DNA from: Phycisphaerales bacterium | GTDB taxonomy: Bacteria; Planctomycetota; Phycisphaerae; UBA1845; Fen-1342 | DNA: 64,000 nt | Assembly: GCA_016710275.1 (NCBI GenBank) | Contig: JADJXS010000001.1 | Span: 4,178,599-4,242,598 of the forward strand | Direction: 5' to 3' | The notes under the pieces: generated by a model | Database searches by the model: none | Seen by the model: the letters and a program-made list of their open reading frames with translations, nothing else | Told to the model about the DNA's origin: nothing | Made by a program: the position numbers and the translations under genes | In this document: piece by piece, positions 1 through 8,674 of the stretch | Layout of the letters: every line of letters begins with the position of its first letter | How positions within the stretch are numbered: position 1 is the first letter of the stretch

Positions 1-2
1 CC

Positions 3-1265
3 GGTGACGACGGCGGCGGCTCATCCCCGACCGGGCCGAAGGAGCGCAAGGTGCTTTATTGGCGCGCCCCGATGGACCCGAGTTACATTTCCGAGAAGCC
101 AGGCAAGAGTCCGATGGGCATGGACCTTGTGCCGGTCTACGCAGACGAGACTGAGTCGGCGACGGGTAAGACCATCACGATCGACCCGGTCACGATCCAG
201 AACATGGGCGTCCGCACGGCGGAGCTCACACGAGGCCCGCTGGTTAAGACGATCCGCACCGTTGGCCGCGTGGACTACGACGAGCAAACGCTGTTCTTCA
301 TCAACACGAAATTCGAGGGCTGGATCGAGAAGCTGCACGTCGACCAGACCGGCGTGCAGGTCGAGAAGGGCGATCCCCTCTTCGAGGTTTACTCGCCGGC
401 GCTCTATTCGGCGCAGGAGGAGTTTCTCGCGGCGCTGCGCGGCGTGGAGCGGCTGAACGAGAATACGATCCCCGAATTCCGCGAACAGTCACGCCAACTG
501 GTTGACGCCGCGCGGATTCGCTTGAAGTACTACGACGTTTCGGACGACCAGGTCGAGCAGCTTGCGCGATCGCGCGAAATCCAGAAAACTCTCACGATCC
601 ACTCCCCGGCGCGGGGCATCGTGACCGAGAAGATGGCGCAGGAGGGCATGTACCTCACGCCGGGCATGCGGCTGTATGCGATCGCCGATCTGGCCAAAGT
701 CTGGGTCTACGTCGATGTTTACGAATACCAGTTGCCCTGGGTGCGAATCGGGCAGGAAGCGCGAATGTCGCTGCCTTACGTGCCGAACCGCGATTTCGTC
801 GGCCGCGTGACGTACGTCTATCCCTATCTCGACAAGCAGACGCGCGTGATCAAATTGCGGCTGGAGTTTGAGAACCCGACGCTGGAGCTAAAACCGGCGA
901 TGTACGCAAATGTGACGTTGCGGGCCGACCTGGACCGCAACGCGCTTTTGATTCCCCGCGAGGCGTTCATCGATTCCGGCACGCGCAAGGTGGCTTTTGT
1001 CGCGCTGGCCGGCGGCAAATTCCAGCCGCGCGACATCCAGACCGGCGTCGAGGCCGAGGACGGCTTAGTCGAGGTGCAGTACGGCCTGGACGAGGGGGAT
1101 CGCATCGTCACCAGCGGGCAGTTTCTGCTCGACGCGGAGAGCAAACTCAAAGAGGCGATTGCCAAAATGCTGGAATCCCAGAGCTCATCGCCAGCGAGCG
1201 ATCCCCAGGGGAATAACAGGCCTGCCGAGGCCGAAAAGCCCATGCCGACTGGACATGTTCACTGA
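3..1265 (+). CDS. cusB: CusB-like periplasmic adaptor of heavy-metal RND efflux pump (5' truncated by window)
   Basis: Membrane-fusion subunit that links an inner-membrane metal pump to an outer-membrane channel. The frame is open to the window edge, so the start lies upstream; a GTG at 51 falls just before the first recognisable motif and is probably internal. The visible part starts with a Gly/Ser linker, then a heavy-metal-binding domain (YWRAPMDPSYI, then PMGMDLVPVY), then the biotinyl-lipoyl-like segment (GWIEKLHVDQTGVQVEKGD), the helical hairpin and a beta-barrel part (YLTPGMRLYAIADLAKVWV). The tail ends in HVH. The next gene begins 17 nt downstream and CusA follows it, so this is a three-gene metal-efflux operon. 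Copper/silver is the family's usual substrate and is inferred here. Confidence 0.9.
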   Translation, partial: GDDGGGSSPTGPKERKVLYWRAPMDPSYISEKPGKSPMGMDLVPVYADETESATGKTITIDPVTIQNMGVRTAELTRGPLVKTIRTVGRVDYDEQTLFFINTKFEGWIEKLHVDQTGVQVEKGDPLFEVYSPALYSAQEEFLAALRGVERLNENTIPEFREQSRQLVDAARIRLKYYDVSDDQVEQLARSREIQKTLTIHSPARGIVTEKMAQEGMYLTPGMRLYAIADLAKVWVYVDVYEYQLPWVRIGQEARMSLPYVPNRDFVGRVTYVYPYLDKQTRVIKLRLEFENPTLELKPAMYANVTLRADLDRNALLIPREAFIDSGTRKVAFVALAGGKFQPRDIQTGVEAEDGLVEVQYGLDEGDRIVTSGQFLLDAESKLKEAIAKMLESQSSSPASDPQGNNRPAEAEKPMPTGHVH

Positions 1266-1282
1266 CCCGAATCGAGGCCTTC

Positions 1283-2659
1283 ATGCGCTCCACAATTGCG
1301 ACCATCGTCATAACTCTCGCCGGTTTCTCAACGCTCGCGCTGGTCGCGCACGCACAGACTGCGCCCGCATCGCAATCGAATGCTTCGCGACTTCCGGACG
1401 ATGCCCGGTTTGCCTGTCCGATGGAGACTCATCCGGACGAAGCTGATCCCGCGCGCCAAGGAGCCTACTTCTCACCGGACGATGGGAAGTGTCCCTGGTG
1501 CGGCATGAAGCTCAAGCCGCTCGATGAGCTGGATTGGGTCAGGGCGCGTCGGGCCGCCGGCGGCGCGGACATCGCGTACACCTGCCCCGAGCATCAGCAC
1601 GTGTTCTCGAAGACGCAGGCTGATTGCCCGCGCTGCGGCCGGAAGCTCGAACCGTTCAAGGTGATGTACACCTGTCCCAATCCGCGGCACGCGCACCAAA
1701 TCAGCGCCCGGCCAGGAACATGCGCGGACTGTGGGCGAAAGCTGACGCCCTACCGCGGCGTGTGGCTTGCGCCGGAGATGGCCGAACGCAACGTGCCGTC
1801 GAATCCCGAGGTCGCCGAGAGTGCAGCCTACCGCTGTCCGGTGCATCCGCTCGCACACAGCGACCGGCCCGGAAAGTGCCCGACCTGCGCGGCAGACCTG
1901 GCGCCGGCCAGCGCGAGCGCCGTCGCTCAACAGACGAAGAAAATGATCCCCGCCGATGCCAAGTACGTCTGCCCGATGGAGGAGTGCTGGCAATTCGCGG
2001 CAGAACCCGGCAAATGCCCCACGTGCGGCATGAACCTCAAGCCGATCGACGCCACTTCGTGGGCGAAGGACAAGGTCGCCGAAGACAGCGGTGCGTCGGC
2101 TGGCGGATTCGTCTGCCCGATGCATCCCACCGTGACGTCACCGCAGCGCGGGGCGTGTTCCATTTGCGCAATGCAGCTCGTCGAGGCGCGGAGCGTGCCG
2201 AAACCGGCCGGGGCGCCCGCCGCCATTGCCGTTCAAGTCGACTACCTGATGGAGCACTATCTCGCGCTTCAAAAGCGCTTCGCCTCCGACAGCACCAAAG
2301 AGGTCGCGCTGCACGCGCTCGGGCTCGTGGGGGCGGCGGACGAAATCCTCAAGAACCTCGATGACCCGGCATCGAAGCTGCCGGCGAAGTTCGGCGAGTC
2401 TGTGCGGACGGTCCGCACGGCTGCGCTCAGGCTCTCCGGACGCAGCCTTGACGATGACCGTGTGACGTTTGTGGGCCTGAGCGACGCGATGGCCGGCGTG
2501 GTGGACCACGTGCGGCCCAGCAAGCAGCAGTATCCGACGATCTACATCTTCCACTGTCCCATGACGAAGGGGGATTGGCTCCAGACGACCGACGAAATGG
2601 CCAACCCGTTCTACGGCTTCAAGATGCTCAAGTGTGGCGAGCCGACCGGCGTCAAGTAG
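1283..2659 (+). CDS. Exported protein with six heavy-metal-binding repeats and DUF3347-like C-terminus
   Basis: Probable periplasmic metal-binding partner of the flanking Cus pump. A signal peptide is visible (MRSTIATIVITLAGFSTLALVAHA). Six Cys-rich repeats follow, each with a CP-x-x-H/E-type half and a CPxCGMxL-type half: ACPMETHP/CPWCGMKL, CPEHQH/CPRCGRKL, CPNPRHAH/CADCGRKL, CPVHP/CPTCAADL, CPMEE/CPTCGMNL and CPMHP/CSICAMQL. The last third (VDYLMEHYLALQKRFASD, then FHCPMTKGDWLQ and GFKMLKCGE) resembles the DUF3347 domain found on Cus-associated proteins. It lies 17 nt after cusB and 13 nt before the CusA start. One or two such metal-binding repeats per protein is common; six is unusual. Exact metal and role are inferred. 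Confidence 0.8.
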   Translation: MRSTIATIVITLAGFSTLALVAHAQTAPASQSNASRLPDDARFACPMETHPDEADPARQGAYFSPDDGKCPWCGMKLKPLDELDWVRARRAAGGADIAYTCPEHQHVFSKTQADCPRCGRKLEPFKVMYTCPNPRHAHQISARPGTCADCGRKLTPYRGVWLAPEMAERNVPSNPEVAESAAYRCPVHPLAHSDRPGKCPTCAADLAPASASAVAQQTKKMIPADAKYVCPMEECWQFAAEPGKCPTCGMNLKPIDATSWAKDKVAEDSGASAGGFVCPMHPTVTSPQRGACSICAMQLVEARSVPKPAGAPAAIAVQVDYLMEHYLALQKRFASDSTKEVALHALGLVGAADEILKNLDDPASKLPAKFGESVRTVRTAALRLSGRSLDDDRVTFVGLSDAMAGVVDHVRPSKQQYPTIYIFHCPMTKGDWLQTTDEMANPFYGFKMLKCGEPTGVK

Positions 2660-2672
2660 AGGACCACGCAAC

Positions 2673-5600
2673 GTGATTGCCAGGATCATCGAGTTTTGCG
2701 CCCGCAACCGGCTGCTTGTGCTGCTGCTCACCGGTTTTGTCGTGGCCGGCGGCGTATGGACGATCTTCAACATTCGGCTGGATGCGATTCCCGACCTGTC
2801 CGACGTGCAAGTCATCGTCTTCACCGAGTATCCGGGCCAGGCGCCGCAGGTCGTCGAGGAGCAGGTCACGTATCCGCTCACGACCGCCATGCTCGCAGTG
2901 CCGTACGCGAAGGTTGTGCGCGGCTACTCGATGTTCGGCAACTCGTTCGTGTACATCATTTTTGAGGACGGCACGGACATCTACTGGGCGCGCTCGCGCG
3001 TGCTGGAGTACCTCAACTACGTAGCGAACCGGCTCCCGAAGGGCGTTACGCCGCAGCTCGGACCGGACGCCACCGGGGTCGGGTGGGTCTTCGAGTACTC
3101 GGTTCGCAACGGATACTACTGTCCAAAGCATCCCGACGGGATGTATTACGATCCCGGCGAGATCGAGGATCCGCGCGCCGCACACCTGGCGCGAACCGAG
3201 GCGCGCTCTGAAGCAACCACCGCTCCGGCGCACGAAGCGCCCGTCGGCAGCCGGCGCTGGTACGCGCGCCCCGAAGATGCTCCCGAGGCGATCCGCGACC
3301 GACTCGAACGCGTACGCAGCTTCGACCACGGTGGAACCTGCCCTTGGGACGGCGAGACCGAGCTGAAGCTCGCCGAGTTCGACCTTTCCGAATTGCGCAG
3401 CATGCAGGATTGGTATCTGCGCTACGAGCTGACCGCACTCGAAGGCGTCGCCGAAGTGGCACCCGTCGGCGGGTTTGTCCGCCAGTACCAAGTCGTCGTC
3501 GATCCGGACCGGCTGCTGGCCTACAACATCCCGCTTGGCCAGGTGAAGCAGGCCATCCAGATGTCGAACATCGACGTTGGCGGCCGCGTGATGGAGATGT
3601 CGGAGACCGAGTACATGGTCCGCGGCAAGGGCTACCTGGCGCGGCTGACGCCAGAGCAGATCGCGCAGGCCCAGCGGGACGGGACGCCGCTCGGGCGGGC
3701 GCGGTCGGCACAGGGTGTCGCGGACCTCAAGAAGGTTGTCATCCGCGCAAATCCCGACGGGACGCCCGTCTACCTGCAGGACATTGCGACCGTGCAGCTC
3801 GGGCCGGACCTGCGCCGCGGCCTGGCCGAAGCGAATGGCGAAGGTGAAGTCGTAGGCGGCATCGTCGTCATGCGCTACGGCGAGAACGCCTTCAAGGTCA
3901 TCGGCGACGTCAAGCGGAAGATCGACGATCTTCGCCCCGGATTGCCACCCGGCGTTGACATCGTTACGGAGTATGACCGGTCGGCGCTCATTCAGCGTTC
4001 GGTCGATACGCTGAAAGTGAAGCTCATCGAAGAGATGGCGGTCGTCGCCATCGTCTGCGTGATCTTCCTGCTGCACGTGCGCAGCGCGCTGGTCGCGATC
4101 TTCGTGCTGCCGACGGGCGTGCTGGCCAGCCTGATCATCATGCACGCGCTGGGCATCAACGCGAACATCATGAGCCTGGGCGGAATCGCCATCGCCGTCG
4201 GCGCGATGGTCGACAGCTCGATCGTCATGGTCGAGAACGCCCACAAACACTACGAACGAGCGAAAGCCGAGGCCGGTACGACGCGCCTCTCGCGCGAGAA
4301 GCACACGCAAGTGATCATCGACGCGGCCAAGGAGGTCGGACCGACGCTCTTCTTCAGCCTGCTGATCATCACGGTCAGCTTCCTGCCGATCTTCGTGCTC
4401 GGCGAGCAGAGCGGCCGGCTCTTCAAGCCGCTGGCCTACACGAAGACTTTCGCGATGGGCGCCGCTGCGATCCTCGCGGTCACGGTCATCCCCGTGCTGA
4501 TGGTGTATTTCATTCGCGGCCGCATTCCGAACGAGCAAACGAACCCGATCAGCCGCCTCCTTCAGAAGATATACGAACCGTTCTTCTGGGCGGCGATGAA
4601 GGGCAAGTACTTCACGCTCGTGATCGCAGCGATCGTCGTATTCACCGCCGTCCTGCCGCTCCAAAAGTACATCTGGGGACAGCAGGTTGTCGCCGACAAG
4701 CTGCCGTTCCTGCGGCTGAGCCACCAGATCGGCAGCGAGTTCATGCCGCCCCTCGACGAAGGCGACTTGCTCTACATGCCCACGACCGACCCGGCCATCA
4801 GCATCACCAAGGCGCGCGAACTGCTCCAGCAGACTGATGCGCTCATCAAGTCGCTGCCCGAAGTCCATCACGTGTTCGGGAAGATTGGCCGTGCCGAGTC
4901 CGCGACCGACCCGGCCCCGCTCAGCATGATCGAGACCACCATCATGCTGGAACCCGACCGCGGCAAGTGGCGGAAACGCCGCTTCGACCGCTGGTTCAGC
5001 TCATTCCCCGCCTGGCTCAAAACGTGGTCGAGCCTCACGTACTGGTGGCCCGAAGAGCGCACCATCAACGTAGATGAACTGTCCTACGGCTGGAAGGAGC
5101 CGGACGGCACGGATGTTCCCGGTCTTGACGATATCGTGGCGTTCCCCGGCGTAACCAACGCCTGGACGATGCCGATCAAGACGCGCATCGACATGCTCAG
5201 CACCGGCATCAAGACGCCGGTCGGCATCAAGATCATGGGAGACGACCTCGCGAGCCTTGGACAACTCGCCGAGCAGATTGCCGCAGAGGTTCGCACGCTG
5301 CCCGGCACGCTCAGTGCGTACCCGGAGAAGACCGTCGGCGGCCTGTACGTCGATTTCAACATCAACCGCGACGAGATCGCCCGCTACGGCCTGCGCATCG
5401 CCGACGTGCAGGACGTGATCCTCACCGCACTCGGCGGCATGAACATCACGCAGACGGTCGAGGGGCTGGAGCGCTACCCGGTCAATCTCCGTTACAAACG
5501 CGAATTGCGCGACAACATTCCCGCCCTGCGCCGCACGCTGGTCGCGACGCCCGGCGGCGCGCAGGTGCCACTGGCGCAACTGGCCGACATCCGCATCGAG

Positions 5601-6329
5601 CCCGGACCGCCGATGATCAAAAGCGAAAACGCCCGAAAGACCGCGTGGATTTACGTCGATCTGACCACCTCGGACATCGGCGGATGGGTCGAGCGGGCGA
5701 AACGCCTGGTGTCGCAGCGCGTGACCATCCCTGCAGGCTACAACCTGGTCTGGTCAGGGCAGTACGAGTACATCGAGGCGGCCAATCGTCGCCTGGCCAT
5801 CGCAATCCCGTTCGTGTTCGTCGTGATCGTGCTGCTGCTCTACCTCTCGCACCGGAGCTGGCTCGATACCTGTGTCGTTCTGCTGGCGGTGCCGTTCAGT
5901 CTGGTCGGTGCGATCTGGTTCATGTACTGGGCCGACTACAACATGTCGCTCGCGGTCTGGGTCGGACTGATCGCGCTGGCCGGCCTCGACGCGGAGACCG
6001 GCATGGTCATGCTGCTCTATCTGCACAACAGCTTCGACCGCTGGAAGGCTGAAGGGAAATTGAACTCACTTTCCGACCTCAAAGCAGCCATCCACGAGGG
6101 TGCCGTACTCCGCATCCGGCCGAAGACGATGACGGTCGCAACGACGATGATCGGATTGCTGCCGATCATGATCGGCACGGAAACCGGCTCGGACACGATG
6201 AAACGCATCGCCGCCCCCATGTTCGGCGGCCTGCTGACGAGCTTCCTGATGGAGCTACTGATTTACCCGGTGATCTTTCTGGTCGCCAAGCAGTTCCAGA
6301 TTCGGCGCATGCAGCGCTCTGCCGCATGA
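2673..6329 (+). CDS. cusA: CusA-like heavy-metal RND efflux pump with Cys/His insertion
   Basis: Proton-driven inner-membrane pump of the heavy-metal efflux subfamily, 1218 residues from GTG 2673, which has AGAGGA about 10 nt upstream; in-frame starts further up would overlap the previous gene. Diagnostic segments: NIRLDAIPDLSDVQV, FEDGTDIYWARSRVLEYLN, GAMVDSSIVMVENAHKHYE in the TM4 region, EFMPPLDEGDLLYMP, and PLSMIETTIML around the methionine of the metal site. About 12 membrane segments fit the family. Between FEYSV (about residue 144) and LSELRSMQDW (about 238) the usual short loop is replaced by about 90 residues containing C150-P-K-H153 and C223-P-W, like a split heavy-metal-binding domain. 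The pump closes the operon. Confidence 0.92.
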   Translation: MIARIIEFCARNRLLVLLLTGFVVAGGVWTIFNIRLDAIPDLSDVQVIVFTEYPGQAPQVVEEQVTYPLTTAMLAVPYAKVVRGYSMFGNSFVYIIFEDGTDIYWARSRVLEYLNYVANRLPKGVTPQLGPDATGVGWVFEYSVRNGYYCPKHPDGMYYDPGEIEDPRAAHLARTEARSEATTAPAHEAPVGSRRWYARPEDAPEAIRDRLERVRSFDHGGTCPWDGETELKLAEFDLSELRSMQDWYLRYELTALEGVAEVAPVGGFVRQYQVVVDPDRLLAYNIPLGQVKQAIQMSNIDVGGRVMEMSETEYMVRGKGYLARLTPEQIAQAQRDGTPLGRARSAQGVADLKKVVIRANPDGTPVYLQDIATVQLGPDLRRGLAEANGEGEVVGGIVVMRYGENAFKVIGDVKRKIDDLRPGLPPGVDIVTEYDRSALIQRSVDTLKVKLIEEMAVVAIVCVIFLLHVRSALVAIFVLPTGVLASLIIMHALGINANIMSLGGIAIAVGAMVDSSIVMVENAHKHYERAKAEAGTTRLSREKHTQVIIDAAKEVGPTLFFSLLIITVSFLPIFVLGEQSGRLFKPLAYTKTFAMGAAAILAVTVIPVLMVYFIRGRIPNEQTNPISRLLQKIYEPFFWAAMKGKYFTLVIAAIVVFTAVLPLQKYIWGQQVVADKLPFLRLSHQIGSEFMPPLDEGDLLYMPTTDPAISITKARELLQQTDALIKSLPEVHHVFGKIGRAESATDPAPLSMIETTIMLEPDRGKWRKRRFDRWFSSFPAWLKTWSSLTYWWPEERTINVDELSYGWKEPDGTDVPGLDDIVAFPGVTNAWTMPIKTRIDMLSTGIKTPVGIKIMGDDLASLGQLAEQIAAEVRTLPGTLSAYPEKTVGGLYVDFNINRDEIARYGLRIADVQDVILTALGGMNITQTVEGLERYPVNLRYKRELRDNIPALRRTLVATPGGAQVPLAQLADIRIEPGPPMIKSENARKTAWIYVDLTTSDIGGWVERAKRLVSQRVTIPAGYNLVWSGQYEYIEAANRRLAIAIPFVFVVIVLLLYLSHRSWLDTCVVLLAVPFSLVGAIWFMYWADYNMSLAVWVGLIALAGLDAETGMVMLLYLHNSFDRWKAEGKLNSLSDLKAAIHEGAVLRIRPKTMTVATTMIGLLPIMIGTETGSDTMKRIAAPMFGGLLTSFLMELLIYPVIFLVAKQFQIRRMQRSAA

Positions 6330-6357
6330 GCGACGCGCCTGGCATTGGAGAACGACG

Positions 6358-6441
6358 ATGATCCTGACGAACCTGCTATACATTTTCTTCGCCCAGCTCT
6401 TGACATTCTTGTTCGGTCTGCTTGGAACAAGCGGGGCGTGA
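6358..6441 (+). CDS. 27-residue hydrophobic peptide downstream of CusA
   Basis: Short ORF starting ATG at 6358 with GGAG at 6347-6350, 7 nt before the start. The product is almost entirely one hydrophobic helix (MILTNLLYIFFAQLLTFLFG) with a short GTSGA tail. It follows the pump by 28 nt on the same strand, so it could be a small membrane partner of the efflux system. I know no named family for it, and an ORF this short can occur by chance; the good ribosome-binding site and strongly hydrophobic content are the only support. Confidence 0.4.
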   Translation: MILTNLLYIFFAQLLTFLFGLLGTSGA

Positions 6442-6573
6442 GCTGCGGAGCGTAACATACGCAGCGCCTCGGCGGTCCGATTGAGTGACCGCACGCCACT
6501 TTCACGATGTGCGGATTGGCGAACGGATCGGTGAATGGCCGACATCAGTCCCTAGTGCAGAGTCCGGAGTGGC

Positions 6574-8109
6574 TCACGCAGCTCGGTTAGGACCGCTCCG
6601 GCTCAGGGCCGGCACCGGCAGCATGGAGCATCCGCGTCCGTCACCATCGGGTCCCAGGGGCCTGCCGGCCTCGCGGGGCGAGGACCCGATGGCGACGGAC
6701 GGCGTACGGCAGATGCGCACAGGACGGGCCCCGTTGTGTTTCTGCGACGTGATCGCAGAAACCGGCGTGTCGCGGCGGAACTCGCGCAGCGGATTCGACG
6801 CTGCGCTGCGGACCTCAATTGGACGTGCGGGATCCGTACGCGCCGAATCAGGCAGCAAATTCGGTAGGAGGCGATGAAGCACTGTCGCTGCCGCTTCCGG
6901 GGGGCGGCAGGGTGGACCTTCAGAAACGGGACCCGTCTTCGGTATGAGCGTAATGCCTCGATCTCGGCCGGCGGCCAGTTGCCGCAACCAGCGTCGCGCG
7001 GCGTCCTCGTCGGCGAGCGTCGCAAAGCCCCAGTGTTTCGTACGGACGAGCGTTGCGAACAAACCGGGCGCGTTCGATGTGGCGACGCGCAGCGCCCTGG
7101 CTGCTGTCGCGAAGAACGCCAATCGCGCCGCTTCAGACTCGCGACACGTTCCCTGACGGACGCAGCGCTCAAACAGCCGCTGCAAAGCCGGCGGCGAGTT
7201 CAACTCGGTTTTATCGACGTGCCACGATCGGGCGGTCGAAAGTCCCACAGCCGGCGCCTGCCGCCGTTCTTGGTTAGTTACCATTCGCGAAGCGAGTTCT
7301 CGGTTTATTGGGGGTGGCAATTCGCGCTGAATCGGGCCCGTTCGGGGTGGCGTTCCAGCGCGTCCCTCCGCCTTCCATGAAAGATTGAATCGCGCCCGTG
7401 GCCCCCAGCGGTTCATCGAGCACTGATCCGTTGGATCCATGATGAGCATACCCAAGTGCATCAGCTCGCGCCGTGCCGATTTGACGTTTCGAGTATCGAC
7501 ACCGAACACGTCCGCGATCCACGAAGCCTTGCAGCGACCATCGGGTGCGCATTGCCGGTCGCGGTAGTACATGCAGCGCAGAAGATGTCCCACGGTGGTC
7601 GCCCAGAACACCGGCCGGGTGACAGTCGTGAGCAGCCGGAGGACACGCCGCGGCACGGGTATACGGCGACGATGGTTCTTGACCTGCCGCAGCAGCAGCA
7701 GCCAGAACTCCTCGCGCTCGTCGTGTTCGAGCCGGTCGAGATCCCATTGCGGCCAGAACGCTGTTCGCGTTCGCTTCAAATATCCGGTGCGTTCCAGTCG
7801 CCGTAGCGAGGCGGCAACATGCCGGACGTCACTCTGAACGAGCACCGCGATTTCATGTTCCACGCCCGCGAAAGATCGATTGGGACCGTTGCCGCAGCGC
7901 CGCGCCTTGACCTCGAAAATCGCCAGCCATACGCGCAGGTCAGGCAGGCCCAGAATCCCCCGCTTGTAGGCCCACCACGTCGCCATAAACCCCATCGCCG
8001 GCACGAAGCAGAACCCGCCTTCCGGCTTGGTCCGTGCAAACTCGCTTTTCCGGCGTGTTCCACGCCATGTTCCACGCCCATAACCGGCGTTTGATTCCTG
8101 ATTGTGCAT
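6574..8109 (-). CDS. Two-winged-helix protein, possible replication initiator of module 1
   Basis: 511 residues; family not recognised with certainty. After a basic N-terminus (RGTWRGTRRK) comes a conserved block KPEGGFCFVPAMGFMATWWAYK and a winged-helix-like region to about residue 110 (VEHEIAVLVQSDVRHVAASLRRLERTGYLKR). A second DNA-binding-like region spans about 170-230 (CKASWIADVFGVDTRNVKSARRELMHLGML). The C-terminal half is low-complexity, and the last part runs through the long inverted repeat at 6635-6701. It is divergent from parA across about 565 nt, and the paralog at 55256-56666 has the same arrangement beside a second parA. Two DNA-binding domains next to partition genes suggest a replication initiator or regulator; this is inference from context. 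Confidence 0.6.
   Translation of the reverse strand: MHNQESNAGYGRGTWRGTRRKSEFARTKPEGGFCFVPAMGFMATWWAYKRGILGLPDLRVWLAIFEVKARRCGNGPNRSFAGVEHEIAVLVQSDVRHVAASLRRLERTGYLKRTRTAFWPQWDLDRLEHDEREEFWLLLLRQVKNHRRRIPVPRRVLRLLTTVTRPVFWATTVGHLLRCMYYRDRQCAPDGRCKASWIADVFGVDTRNVKSARRELMHLGMLIMDPTDQCSMNRWGPRARFNLSWKAEGRAGTPPRTGPIQRELPPPINRELASRMVTNQERRQAPAVGLSTARSWHVDKTELNSPPALQRLFERCVRQGTCRESEAARLAFFATAARALRVATSNAPGLFATLVRTKHWGFATLADEDAARRWLRQLAAGRDRGITLIPKTGPVSEGPPCRPPEAAATVLHRLLPNLLPDSARTDPARPIEVRSAASNPLREFRRDTPVSAITSQKHNGARPVRICRTPSVAIGSSPREAGRPLGPDGDGRGCSMLPVPALSRSGPNRAA
6635..6701. repeat. Long inverted repeat, copy 1 of a conserved hairpin element
   Basis: A 20-nt arm (6635-6654, ending CCATCGGGTCC) faces a 20-nt arm (6682-6701, beginning GGACCCGATGG) with one mismatch, around a 27-nt loop at 6655-6681. 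The same loop, with one base changed, recurs at 22459-22485 between arms of different sequence that still pair. This copy lies inside the last part of the reverse-strand two-winged-helix gene, so either that gene's tail is not coding or the element inserted into it. Confidence 0.75.
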
Positions 8110-8207
8110 GTCGATTCAAACCCTGTTCGGTGGACACTCCGGCGGACGTCCACGTTGTCCGGAAAGGCGGCGCAGCGGCGCCCGCGGGCCGCAGGCGAAA
8201 TGCAGGA

Positions 8208-8237
8208 TTGACAGTACAGGCGCAGACGCGCTAGGTT
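8208..8237 (+). promoter_or_regulatory. Promoter TTGACA-N18-TAGGTT upstream of parA
   Basis: TTGACA at 8208-8213 and TAGGTT at 8232-8237, 18 nt apart, reading toward parA. Module 2 has TTGACA-N18-TACGGT at the equivalent place (56766-56795). In both cases the bases just downstream are CCGG(G)TTCAAC and the spacer is rich in GCGC. The parA start is about 430 nt away, so the transcript would carry a long leader. Confidence 0.6.
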
Positions 8238-8287
8238 GGACGTACCCGGTTCAACACGGCGGCTTGCGATTGGCTGTCTTGTTCCGT

Positions 8288-8319
8288 GTTCCGCATCAAC
8301 CACCACGTCGATGCGGAAC
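8288..8319. repeat. 10-bp stem-loop in the parA leader
   Basis: GTTCCGCATC (8288-8297) pairs perfectly with GATGCGGAAC (8310-8319) around a 12-nt loop. It lies in the presumed transcribed leader of parA and could be an RNA hairpin or a protein-binding dyad. Confidence 0.5.
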
Positions 8320-8674
8320 GCTCGCACTTTCAATACTTGTTCACCACTCAAACGAGATGCCACGGACGAACTTCCCGGTTCGCCGGGCGTCTCGTGATCT
8401 GAGACATACCGCACACTTGCGAGCCGCGCAAGCTGTTTTTTGCCGGAAGCCGGCCCACCGGCGCGCCCGCCTGGCGGCCCGCGGGGACGGTGATATCGCA
8501 TCCCCACCGCGCGCTCACGCGAACCCAAAACTCTCCTCTTGTCGGCCGGTTCGGAACCGTGCTATCCGTCAGCAAGGGCGCATGCCGGCTGGCGGCCGCG
8601 CGTGCTGGCCTGCCGGCCGGTGCATTCGCACCGCCGAGAAACGCAAACTACGAAACAAAACGAAGGGGGACTCA

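Larger units (their letters stand above)
8110..8674. other. Divergent intergenic region before parA; candidate origin and leader
   Basis: About 565 nt without a convincing gene between the reverse-strand two-winged-helix gene and parA. It holds a sigma70-like promoter (8208-8237), a 10-bp stem-loop (8288-8319) and a short GTCTC/GAGAC inverted repeat near 8390-8406. The matching region of module 2 (56667-57228, 562 nt) has the same length and a matching promoter but little other visible similarity. Placement between replication-like and partition genes makes it a candidate origin or parS region. I saw no clear iteron array. Confidence 0.45.

Noticed and set aside
2652..4871. 739-residue open frame on the reverse strand across cusA
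   Set aside because: It is antisense to a clear pump gene, has no domain signature and is a typical high-GC shadow frame.
8102..8674. Longer upstream start for parA of module 1
   Set aside because: The extra 191 codons are Arg/Pro-rich and absent from the paralog; ATG 8675 has a strong ribosome-binding site.
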